This document shows, one piece after another, positions 1-6,002 of a stretch of DNA of 7,558 nucleotides (the stretch's first letter is position 1; every line of letters starts with the position of its first letter). The DNA lies in assembly GCA_002413325.1 (NCBI GenBank), contig DHWT01000032.1, positions 1-7,558 of the forward strand, written 5' to 3'. Below the pieces are notes generated by a model. That model saw only the letters and a list, made by a program, of their open reading frames with translations, ran no database searches and was not told the origin of the DNA. The position numbers and the translations under genes were made by a program. Source of the stretch: Chitinophagaceae bacterium UBA5175 (lineage in GTDB: Bacteria > Bacteroidota > Bacteroidia > Chitinophagales > Chitinophagaceae).

Positions 1-1703
1 GTGTCTGAATCTTTTGTAAGAAGCATATCCAGCCGGTAAGCCATCGGGTCCTTCCCTGCCTTCACCGCCATCTCGTCAATAAAGCATTCCTGTGCAAAGG
101 CAACGGTCGAACTCGTCACGGATCGCCAGGCGGCCAGTGGTACGGGAAATTCCGAAAAAACATATTCGTTCTTCATATTCGGCAACTCGTATTGCTGCGT
201 GCTGATTCCCTCTGTCATGTCAGAACTCTCGCCGGTTTGATTTCTTTTTTCTTCCATCGTGGCATCGATGGACGGGGATATCACTTTGTGCTGGAAGGCA
301 ACCGGTTTGCCATCCGCAGAAAGTCCGGCTTTCAGCGACGAAAAGGTTAATGGTCTGAATGGCCCCAGCTGTGTATCGTCTTCCCTTGTCCAGATTAATT
401 TAACGGGTTTGCCAACGGCTTTTGAAATGTTCGCCGCTTCGGTGGCAAAATCATTATACAGCCGCCTCCCAAAGCCTCCGCCGCTGAAAAGAATATTCAC
501 TTTGATATGATCCTTCGGAATTTTCAGCGTGCGGGATAATTCGTCTTTCAATAGATCAGGCCCCTGGGAGGAAGCCCATATTTCCACGGTATCCGTTCCG
601 GTCCATTGCGCTATGCAATTCATCGGCTCCATCGGAGAATGGGATACCAGGGGGGTTTCATAAAATGCCTCCAGTTTCACCGGCGCATCCGCGTAAGATT
701 TATCAAAGTCGCCATCCGTATGGACCACGGCGCCTTCTTTATCTTTCAAGTCCCGGAGACTTTGCTCGTAATCTTTCGAATTGAAATGATCCAGGCCCTG
801 GTAGTCCCATTTTATTTTCAATGCCAGTCGTCCCTGGTGCGCCGCCCAGTAATTATCAGCCACCACAGCGATTCCATCGTACCGGTTCTTTCCCAGGCTG
901 CGCTGGATTTTAAAGGTTTTCAGCACACCCTTTACCTTCACGGACTCCGCATCATCATAGCTGATGATTTTGGCGCCGAATACAGGATTATGTTCCACGG
1001 AAGCATACACCATACCCGGTACTTCCACGTCTATACCGTACACGGCCCTGCCCGAAACTTTTAAAGGCACATCCGGACGGGGATAATTTTTACCCAGGAT
1101 TTTAAAATCTTTTGCTTCTTTTAATTTCGGGTTCTGCGGGACCGTTAATTTGGAAGCCGCTTCCACCAGGTCCCCGTAAGGGATACTTTTGCCGGAAGGT
1201 TTGTGATATACTTTCGCATTGTCAGCATAACATTCCCCCACCGGAACCTTCCATTGTCCGGCTGCAGCCGTCAGCAGCATTTCTTTTGCAGACGCGCCCA
1301 CTTTGCGCAGGGAAAAATAATTCATGCGCACCGAAGTGCTGCCTCCGGATACCTGCTCGCCATATTCAGCCTCTCCCCCGGTTTGTATAATGGTCACCGC
1401 ATCCAGGGACAGTTCCAGTTCTTCGGCAATCAGCGCGGGAACCGATTGAAAGGTTCCCTGTCCCATATCCGGTTTGGGATTCATCAACGTGATCTTACCC
1501 GTCTTTTCAATGAAGATATACGGAGTGAGTTTATAGGATTCTGCCACATCCCCGACGGCAAGCAATTTTTTGCTGCCCGCTTTGGCTGAAACACCCAGCA
1601 CCAGTGCCATACCGCTGAGACCCGACAGTTTCAGGAAATTGCGCCGGCCGATTTCGGAACGACGATTTCTCTTTACTATTTTGGTAATTAATAATTCTGA
1701 CAT
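1..1703 (-). CDS. iorB: IorB-type molybdopterin-binding oxidoreductase large subunit, Tat-exported (partial, 3' end outside window)
   Basis: Xanthine-dehydrogenase-superfamily molybdenum hydroxylase subunit of the isoquinoline 1-oxidoreductase beta type. Such subunits bind the Mo-pterin cofactor and hydroxylate N-heterocycles or oxidise aldehydes, with electrons leaving through a small [2Fe-2S] partner. I read the frame open from the ATG at 1703 to the left edge (567 codons); family members are usually somewhat over 700 residues, so the C-terminus with the catalytic Glu is missing. The N-terminus carries a Tat signal: twin Arg at residues 20-21 (GRRNFLKLSG), then a hydrophobic stretch ending near AKA at about residue 42. 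Family motifs seen are DMGQGT (79-84), GGSTS, SPMEPMNC (356-363), the cofactor-binding GGGFGRR (408-414) and AAWRSV near 525. The start fits the Tat signal; no clear Shine-Dalgarno sequence precedes it. The gene for its small subunit directly upstream is gutted (1735-1828), so activity of this copy is doubtful unless another small subunit serves it. The true substrate cannot be read from sequence. Confidence 0.93.
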   Translation of the reverse strand, partial: MSELLITKIVKRNRRSEIGRRNFLKLSGLSGMALVLGVSAKAGSKKLLAVGDVAESYKLTPYIFIEKTGKITLMNPKPDMGQGTFQSVPALIAEELELSLDAVTIIQTGGEAEYGEQVSGGSTSVRMNYFSLRKVGASAKEMLLTAAAGQWKVPVGECYADNAKVYHKPSGKSIPYGDLVEAASKLTVPQNPKLKEAKDFKILGKNYPRPDVPLKVSGRAVYGIDVEVPGMVYASVEHNPVFGAKIISYDDAESVKVKGVLKTFKIQRSLGKNRYDGIAVVADNYWAAHQGRLALKIKWDYQGLDHFNSKDYEQSLRDLKDKEGAVVHTDGDFDKSYADAPVKLEAFYETPLVSHSPMEPMNCIAQWTGTDTVEIWASSQGPDLLKDELSRTLKIPKDHIKVNILFSGGGFGRRLYNDFATEAANISKAVGKPVKLIWTREDDTQLGPFRPLTFSSLKAGLSADGKPVAFQHKVISPSIDATMEEKRNQTGESSDMTEGISTQQYELPNMKNEYVFSEFPVPLAAWRSVTSSTVAFAQECFIDEMAVKAGKDPMAYRLDMLLTKDSD

Positions 1704-1734
1704 AATCTTTGATTAATAAGGTGATGAACGACGT

Positions 1735-1828
1735 TCAACCCGTCAGCTCCGCTGCGCGGTGAATGGCTTTGCGGGTCAAGATCCACCGTATAAGGTTTGT
1801 CGTGAATAGTCCGTTTAACAGATGCCAT
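1735..1828 (-). pseudogene. iorA: iorA remnant: [2Fe-2S] small subunit with internal out-of-frame deletion
   Basis: From the ATG at 1828 the first 19 codons read MASVKRTIHDKPYTVDLDP, which resembles the N-terminus of IorA-type [2Fe-2S] subunits (a beta-grasp start of the form MA.hKhTINGK...VDVDP, recalled from the family). One frame over, the sequence then reads TRKAIHRAAELTG and a TGA stop at 1737-1735. This resembles the IorA C-terminus, which normally follows the second cluster motif as CRCGTY.RIR.AIHRAA. The two ends meet at about 1772-1776 and are offset by one base. IorA is about 150 residues, so roughly 120 codons, including all eight cluster-binding cysteines, are absent. The remnant sits 31 bp before iorB, the usual iorAB order and spacing. 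Translation from the ATG would shift frame and run 46 codons to a TAA at 1690-1688, overlapping the iorB start. The reading rests on short matches at both ends in the right order, place and strand. A misassembly that dropped the middle would look the same. Confidence 0.75.
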
Positions 1829-2058
1829 GATGAATTATTTTAGAATATATACCACGAAGTGAAATGCATCCTTAACCAGCGACAACCTTTGATGACCGGA
1901 TCTCTATTTTTCACATCTAATGTAACCCTTTTTCTCAACTTTTACTCCTGCGAATCAGGCCTCAGGCTTTTTTCACAGGGAAACATGATCACCCGGGTAT
2001 CACGCATAGCATAACGTAGAAACCGGGTGATATTAAAAACCAGCAATATGTTCGTGGT
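1829..2058. other. intergenic spacer between iorA remnant and lrp-type gene
   Basis: No credible ORF is visible on either strand. The right part holds two hairpins listed separately (1988-2031 and 2037-2060). The left part should contain the promoter of the iorA/iorB transcript, since both flanking genes are read leftwards. I see no good match there to the Bacteroidota TTTG / TAnnTTTG promoter pair; a TA-rich stretch at about 1843-1850 is the nearest candidate and is too weak to call. Confidence 0.5.
1988..2031 (-). terminator. second hairpin downstream of the lrp-type gene
   Basis: ATCACCCGG (1988-1996) is an exact inverted repeat of CCGGGTGAT (2023-2031), giving a 9-bp GC-rich stem with a 26-nt loop. 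On the minus strand it follows the weaker hairpin at 2037-2060. No U tract follows it, so it could be a transcript-end stabiliser, a backup terminator or a protein-binding dyad. ACCCGGGT at 1991-1998 is itself a perfect palindrome. Confidence 0.3.
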
Positions 2059-2060
2059 TT
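2037..2060 (-). terminator. possible intrinsic terminator of the lrp-type gene
   Basis: On the minus strand the stop codon region begins a 6-bp perfect stem, AAACCA (2060-2055) with TGGTTT (2042-2037), around a 12-nt loop. The 3' arm runs into a T tract that extends to about 2035. The stem has only three G:C pairs, so it would be a weak terminator, but its place directly at the end of the regulator gene is right. Confidence 0.35.
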
Positions 2061-2550
2061 ACTTTTCTATCAGTCCCAGGTCGGGCTGGGCATATTTGTA
2101 CACTTTATAATAGATGGTGGTTTTGGTCTGAAAAACACCTTTAATCATCGACATTTTATTTACAAATTCCACCAAATGATTATTATCCCTGCACATGACA
2201 TCCACTTCAAGATCATATTCACCAAATGTGCCGGCTAAAAAACTTACTTCAGGCATGGCGGCGATTTTTTTGGCCACCTGTTCTTTTAATATGGCAGGCC
2301 GGATATACACAGCCACATGGGCATAGGACCGGAACCCTACTTTTCCCGGATCCACCCGGCCGATTATCGTAATGATATTTTCTTCCAAAAGCCGGTTAAA
2401 CCTCGTACGGATGGTACCAATAGACAATTCCAGTTTTTCGGCAATTACAGTAAATGAGGTACGGCCATCTTTCTGCAGGAAACGGATGATCGCAAAATCG
2501 ATATCATCCAATACACTATCCGGTTTCACCATGAGTTTGATTTTCTCCAT
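2059..2550 (-). CDS. Lrp/AsnC-family transcriptional regulator
   Basis: Feast/famine-type regulator of 163 residues, the usual size for the family. The N-terminal part has the hallmark opening LDDIDFAIIRFLQKDGR (residues 14-30), then a winged helix-turn-helix at about 32-58 (AEKLELSIGTIRTRFNRLL). A linker follows, with DPGKVGF at 67-73, then a RAM-type ligand-binding and oligomerisation domain from about 75 to 155, where GTFGEYDLEVDV (108-119) is the ligand-loop region. Proteins of this family form dimers to octamers and bind several dyads in a promoter, responding to an amino acid. The gene is divergent from the dehydrogenase/aminotransferase operon across 97 bp, the classic arrangement for a local regulator of that operon and of itself. 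I therefore infer that it senses the operon's amino-acid substrate or a product. The start at 2550 is uncertain: a second Met at residue 7 would also leave the domain intact. Whether it activates or represses cannot be told from sequence. Confidence 0.93.
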   Translation of the reverse strand: MEKIKLMVKPDSVLDDIDFAIIRFLQKDGRTSFTVIAEKLELSIGTIRTRFNRLLEENIITIIGRVDPGKVGFRSYAHVAVYIRPAILKEQVAKKIAAMPEVSFLAGTFGEYDLEVDVMCRDNNHLVEFVNKMSMIKGVFQTKTTIYYKVYKYAQPDLGLIEK

Positions 2551-2647
2551 TAGTCGAATTTACTCCATATTCATTAGTTTCTAATGCTTAAATATACAAA
2601 TTATGCAGATCTTCATGCCAATTTCTGAATAATATGCATTATTTTCG
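2551..2647. promoter_or_regulatory. divergent promoter region with three dyad elements, candidate Lrp-type operators
   Basis: This 97-bp spacer must hold the promoters of both the regulator and the dehydrogenase operon. Three inverted repeats are visible. (a) CATTAG-TTT-CTAATG at 2572-2586 is a perfect 6-3-6 dyad of 15 bp, the size of a classical Lrp site. (b) ATGCAGATCTTCAT at 2603-2616 is an imperfect dyad centred on AGATCT with one mismatched pair. (c) AATAAT-ATGC-ATTATT at 2628-2643 is a 6-4-6 dyad ending five bases before the dehydrogenase ATG. The centres are about 30 and 26 bp apart, near three and two and a half helical turns. Family knowledge says Lrp proteins bind cooperatively to several such sites; that these are the sites is inference. 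No convincing TAnnTTTG element or Shine-Dalgarno sequence was found for either gene. Confidence 0.5.
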
Positions 2648-4111
2648 ATGAGTATGAAATATGAAAGAATTAAAAATTTTATCAATGGTGAATTTACAAC
2701 CATTGAATCAGCCAGAGTATTCACCATTACCTCGCCATCAGATGGTACCTGTTTAACGGAATTACCCTGTTCTACGGATGCGGAGCTGGAAGATGCCGTA
2801 AAAGCCGCCAAAAACGCATTTGCTTTATGGAGTAAAACCCCGATTAAAGAAAGGGTGCAGGTTTTTTTCAGGTACAAATTTTTGCTGGAAAAACACCTGC
2901 AGGAACTGGCCGCCTTAGGCAGCGAAGAAAATGGCAAAACCCTCAGCGAATCCATAGCCGAAATTGAAAAATGTATTGAGTTAACCGAATTTGCCTGTTC
3001 CTTACCGCAACTGGTAAGCGGCGAGACACTCGAAGTAAGCACAGGTATTGAATGCCGCACCGAACGGGTGCCTTTAGGCGTTGTAGCATCCATCGTTCCG
3101 TTTAATTTCCCTACCATGGTGCCCAACTGGACCATACCCAATGCCATTGCCCTGGGAAATTGCATGATCCTGAAACCATCCGAAAAAGTTCCCCTGAGCA
3201 TGGGCCGAATTGCTATCTTATTGAAGGAAGCAGGACTGCCCGATGGGGTTTTGAATATCGTACATGGCGATGCGGAAATCGTGAATGCGATTTGCGATCA
3301 TCCCGGCATTGAGGCCGTAACATTTGTTGGTTCAACTACTACGGCGAAAGCGGTTTACCGCCGTGCTACAAAAAATTTAAAACGCTGCCTGGCTTTAGGC
3401 GGGGCAAAAAATCACCTGCTGGTGCTGCCCGATGCGGCGCCCGATATGACGGCCATGAATATTACGGCTTCCATGAGCGGCTGCGCCGGACAACGATGCA
3501 TGGCTGCTTCGGCCATGGTAGGTGTTGGATCCGTTGATCATATCATTGATAAAATCTGTATGGAAGTACGGAAACTGGTTGCGGGTAAAAACCTGGGCGC
3601 GGTTATTAACAAAGCCTCCAGGGAAAGAATAGAACATTATATAACCGAAGCGGAACTGCAGGGCGCCAAAATATTGGTCGATGGCAGGAATGTGGTAGTA
3701 CCCGGAAAGGAAAACGGCACCTATGTTGGCCCGACCGTGATTGATTATGTAACCCCGGATATGTCGGTGGCCAAAGAGGAAATTTTCGGTCCGGTCCTAT
3801 CCATCATCCGTACCGGCACGATTGACGAAGCGCTGGCTATTGAAAATGCCAGTCCCTACGGGAATGCCGCCAGCGTGTTCACCCAAAGTGGCGGTGCGGC
3901 GCGGCATGTGATTGAAAAAGCCAGTGCCGGTATGATCGGTGTAAATGTGGGCGTTCCGGTACCCCGTGAGCCGTTCTCTTTCGGGGGATGGAATGAGAGC
4001 AGGTTTGGTGTTGGGGATATAACCGGCAAAAGTTCTATTGAATTCTGGACCAAACTGAAAAAGAGTACGATCAAATGGAATCCGGAATCAGGTGTTAACT
4101 GGATGAGCTGA
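2648..4111 (+). CDS. mmsA: CoA-acylating (methyl)malonate-semialdehyde dehydrogenase
   Basis: Aldehyde dehydrogenase of 487 residues, the usual MmsA/IolA length. The family reaction is NAD- and CoA-dependent oxidation with decarboxylation, turning malonate semialdehyde into acetyl-CoA or methylmalonate semialdehyde into propionyl-CoA plus CO2. Landmarks are VPFNFP with the oxyanion Asn153, the NAD-binding ILKPSEK (174-180) and FVGST (226-230), catalytic Cys284 in GCAGQRCMA (278-286), and EIFGP (378-382). Two points favour the CoA-dependent class over ordinary hydrolytic ALDHs. The usual general-base Glu of the ELGGK motif is absent, the segment reading LGGAKNH (250-256) as in MmsA proteins. 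Arg283 lies directly before the catalytic Cys, the residue known in this class to hold the substrate carboxylate. The C-terminal end (SSIEFWTKLKKSTIKW) also matches the family style. The gene opens a plus-strand pair with the aminotransferase 24 bp downstream and is divergent from the Lrp-type gene. A second Met at residue 3 is a possible start; no Shine-Dalgarno sequence is visible. Confidence 0.9.
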   Translation: MSMKYERIKNFINGEFTTIESARVFTITSPSDGTCLTELPCSTDAELEDAVKAAKNAFALWSKTPIKERVQVFFRYKFLLEKHLQELAALGSEENGKTLSESIAEIEKCIELTEFACSLPQLVSGETLEVSTGIECRTERVPLGVVASIVPFNFPTMVPNWTIPNAIALGNCMILKPSEKVPLSMGRIAILLKEAGLPDGVLNIVHGDAEIVNAICDHPGIEAVTFVGSTTTAKAVYRRATKNLKRCLALGGAKNHLLVLPDAAPDMTAMNITASMSGCAGQRCMAASAMVGVGSVDHIIDKICMEVRKLVAGKNLGAVINKASRERIEHYITEAELQGAKILVDGRNVVVPGKENGTYVGPTVIDYVTPDMSVAKEEIFGPVLSIIRTGTIDEALAIENASPYGNAASVFTQSGGAARHVIEKASAGMIGVNVGVPVPREPFSFGGWNESRFGVGDITGKSSIEFWTKLKKSTIKWNPESGVNWMS

Positions 4112-4135
4112 GAAACAACCATCAATAAATATCAA

Positions 4136-5488
4136 ATGGTCGAAACATCTATATCAGAAGCACAGGAACTGATCCGGGATAACCTGGATCACACGTTATT
4201 TTCCTGGAGCAAACAAAAAGGGATTGATCCCATCGCTGTAAAAAGGGCCCAGGGCGTTTACCTGTATGATTATGAAGGCAGGCGTTATATCGATTTCTCC
4301 TCGGGATTGATGAATGTAAATATTGGCCACGGCAATCAGCGCATAACGGATGCTGTAGTGAAGCAAATGCAGGAAGTCAGTTATGTGACGCCTGGTTGCG
4401 TAACAAAAGTGAGGGGTGACCTGGGGAAAAAACTGGCGGAAATATGTCCCGGTGATCTGAACAAGGCATTTTTCACTTTATGCGGAGCCACGTCCATAGA
4501 AAATGCCATCAAGCTGGCCCGTTCCTATACAGGCCGCCATAAAATCATCAGCCGGTACCAGTCTTATCATGGTTCAACTTATGGAGTGATGTCTGCAGGC
4601 GGCGATCCCCGTAAATTAGCTGCTGATGCACAGCAGGCACCCAATTTTATTCATATAGATATTCCGTACGCCTACCGCTGGCCCCATGGCGAAGAGAGTT
4701 TTTTGAAGGACGCTGTTGCCAGTCTCGAAAGAATGATCGCTTACGAGGGTCCCGGAAATATCGCAGCCATTCTTTTGGAAGGCGAATCCGGTTCATCGGG
4801 TTGTTTCCGTTATCCAAAAGGTTATCTCTCAAGTGTAAGGGAAATTTGCAACAAACAGGGCATCCTGCTGATCATGGATGAAGTGATGAGCGGCTTCGGC
4901 CGCACTGGCAAATGGTTTGGATTTCAAAATCATAACATCATACCCGATATGATCGCCATGGCGAAGGGCCTTACGGCTGGTTATTTACCTTTTGGTTGTT
5001 TGATGGTTAGTGATCAGATCGCATCAAAATATAATAACACCACATTGCCATTGGGCCTCACCTATTCGGCGCACCCGGTCTGCTGCGCCGCTGCCCTGGA
5101 AACGATTAAAATTTATGAAGATGACAGGCTCATTGAAAACGCCCGGGTTATGGGTGAATATATGGATACCCAAATAGAACTTTTAAAACAAAAACACCCT
5201 TCCATCGGTGACTGGCGTAATACCGGTTTATTAGGCTGCCTTGAACTGGTAAAAAACCGCGGAACCCGGGAACCCATGGCGCCCTTTAACGCGAAGCCGG
5301 AAGAGATGCAGGTCATGAACCAGGTTGCTGCAAAAATAAAAGAGCTGGGCATGTACACTTTTGTAAGATGGAACTTTATATTTATTGCTCCACCACTTTG
5401 CATTTCCAGAGAGCAGGTGGATGAGGGCCTGGCCATCATCAGCGAATCGATCCGTTTTGCTGACTGCTATGTGGTTGAATCAGATTAG
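4136..5488 (+). CDS. class III (omega-amino acid) aminotransferase, PLP-dependent; probable beta-alanine/3-aminoisobutyrate transaminase
   Basis: Fold-type I, class III PLP aminotransferase of 450 residues, a normal length. Seen in order are YLYDYEGRRYIDFSSG (42-57), the phosphate-binding loop GATSIENAIKLAR (117-129) and YHG at 144-146 for stacking on the cofactor. ILLIMDEVMSGFGRTG follows, with Asp248 that pairs with the pyridine nitrogen, then Lys277 (AMAKGLTAG) that forms the Schiff base, and TYSAHPVCCAAAL (309-321) whose Thr contacts the phosphate of the partner subunit. Arg411 lies where related omega-transaminases keep a carboxylate-binding Arg; that alignment is by eye. The gene follows the semialdehyde dehydrogenase by 24 bp, so the two are very likely co-transcribed. 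Together they make a route from beta-alanine or 3-aminoisobutyrate through a semialdehyde to acyl-CoA, comparable to BauA/BauC in Pseudomonas. Taurine, GABA or other omega-amine donors remain possible: class III substrate range is not readable from motifs. The phosphate loop reads GATS where GSE is more usual, a mild divergence. Confidence 0.9.
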   Translation: MVETSISEAQELIRDNLDHTLFSWSKQKGIDPIAVKRAQGVYLYDYEGRRYIDFSSGLMNVNIGHGNQRITDAVVKQMQEVSYVTPGCVTKVRGDLGKKLAEICPGDLNKAFFTLCGATSIENAIKLARSYTGRHKIISRYQSYHGSTYGVMSAGGDPRKLAADAQQAPNFIHIDIPYAYRWPHGEESFLKDAVASLERMIAYEGPGNIAAILLEGESGSSGCFRYPKGYLSSVREICNKQGILLIMDEVMSGFGRTGKWFGFQNHNIIPDMIAMAKGLTAGYLPFGCLMVSDQIASKYNNTTLPLGLTYSAHPVCCAAALETIKIYEDDRLIENARVMGEYMDTQIELLKQKHPSIGDWRNTGLLGCLELVKNRGTREPMAPFNAKPEEMQVMNQVAAKIKELGMYTFVRWNFIFIAPPLCISREQVDEGLAIISESIRFADCYVVESD

Positions 5489-5606
5489 TAACGCACCAGG
5501 TATTGCTGCATCAACCCCTACATAAAACGGATACGCTGTAACCCGTGATCAGGAAATTGGGAACAGATCCAATCAGATTTCAGCTTTCCGCTACAGGCTT
5601 TTTTCG
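5489..5606. other. convergent intergenic spacer after the aminotransferase
   Basis: This spacer lies between the ends of two converging genes. It holds a 5-bp hairpin, ATTGG (5556-5560) with CCAAT (5569-5573), not followed by a U tract, and a separate six-T run at 5599-5604 with no strong stem before it on the plus strand. No convincing terminator is seen on either strand, and no ORF. Confidence 0.4.
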
Positions 5607-6002
5607 TCAATATACTTTATTATGCCTTTTACTGCCGGAGCCAATCAAATCTTTTATCATGAGCGTCAGATCTTCAAGTTGATAAGGTTTGGTAATCAGG
5701 TTATCTGCACCAATTATCAATGCCTCTTCTATATCCTTTTTTTCAACTGTGGAAGTACTGAATATAAATGGTATTTCATTAGTTTCTACATGATCCATTA
5801 ATAGTTTTAGTACCTCATAACCGTTCATTTCAGACATCATGATATCACAAATAATCAAATCAGGTATATATTTTGTAAAAAGTTCAACTCCCTGTTTTCC
5901 TGTATGAGCCTGTAGTGTTTTGAAACCAACCAGCTCCAGGTATTCCGCAAGATTTTCCAGAATATCACAATTGTCTTCTATAATTAAAATAGTATGCACC
6001 AA
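5607..6002 (-). CDS. stand-alone receiver-domain (CheY-like) response regulator
   Basis: Single-domain response regulator of about 131 residues: a phospho-accepting receiver with no output domain. The acidic pocket is Glu9-Asp10 (LIIEDN), the phosphorylation site is Asp53 (LIICDIMMSEMNGYE), the switch Ser/Thr lies in FIFSTST (80-85), and Lys105-Pro106 (ITKPYQ) completes the conserved set, so it looks functional. It would take phosphate from a histidine kinase and act by protein contact; no kinase gene is in the window. The start is not ATG: the frame gives TTG at 6002-6000 and GTG at 5999-5997, both just before HTILIIEDN, with a purine-rich AGAGAG a few bases upstream. The frame stays open further upstream to about 6122 without an ATG, so an N-terminal extension from a rare start cannot be excluded. 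The gene is convergent with the aminotransferase and looks more AT-rich than the catabolic genes. No functional tie to them is visible. Confidence 0.9.
   Translation of the reverse strand: MVHTILIIEDNCDILENLAEYLELVGFKTLQAHTGKQGVELFTKYIPDLIICDIMMSEMNGYEVLKLLMDHVETNEIPFIFSTSTVEKKDIEEALIIGADNLITKPYQLEDLTLMIKDLIGSGSKRHNKVY

Noticed and set aside
259..1589. Several plus-strand frames (259-510, 606-1064, 1112-1390, 1203-1589)
   Set aside because: They lie opposite the intact iorB-like frame, which carries all the family motifs; their translations resemble nothing and look like antisense shadows.
1688..1828. 46-codon frame from the iorA ATG as a genuine small gene coupled to iorB
   Set aside because: Only its first ~19 codons look like a known protein; the rest is the iorA tail read out of frame, so it is better explained as a deletion product.
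2581..3201. 206-codon minus-strand frame over the dehydrogenase start and the divergent promoter
   Set aside because: It is antisense to a gene with clear catalytic motifs and covers the dyad-bearing spacer; no domain is recognisable.
5113..5439. 108-codon minus-strand frame inside the aminotransferase gene
   Set aside because: It is a shadow of a well-supported PLP enzyme reading frame.
5556..5604. Terminator between the aminotransferase and response-regulator genes
   Set aside because: The ATTGG/CCAAT stem is only 5 bp and lies well away from the T run; too weak to call.
5770..5782. CATTAGTTTCTA sequence inside the response regulator resembling the candidate Lrp dyad at 2572
   Set aside because: Only the left arm and spacer match, the right arm is broken (CTACATG), and it lies within coding sequence; likely coincidence.
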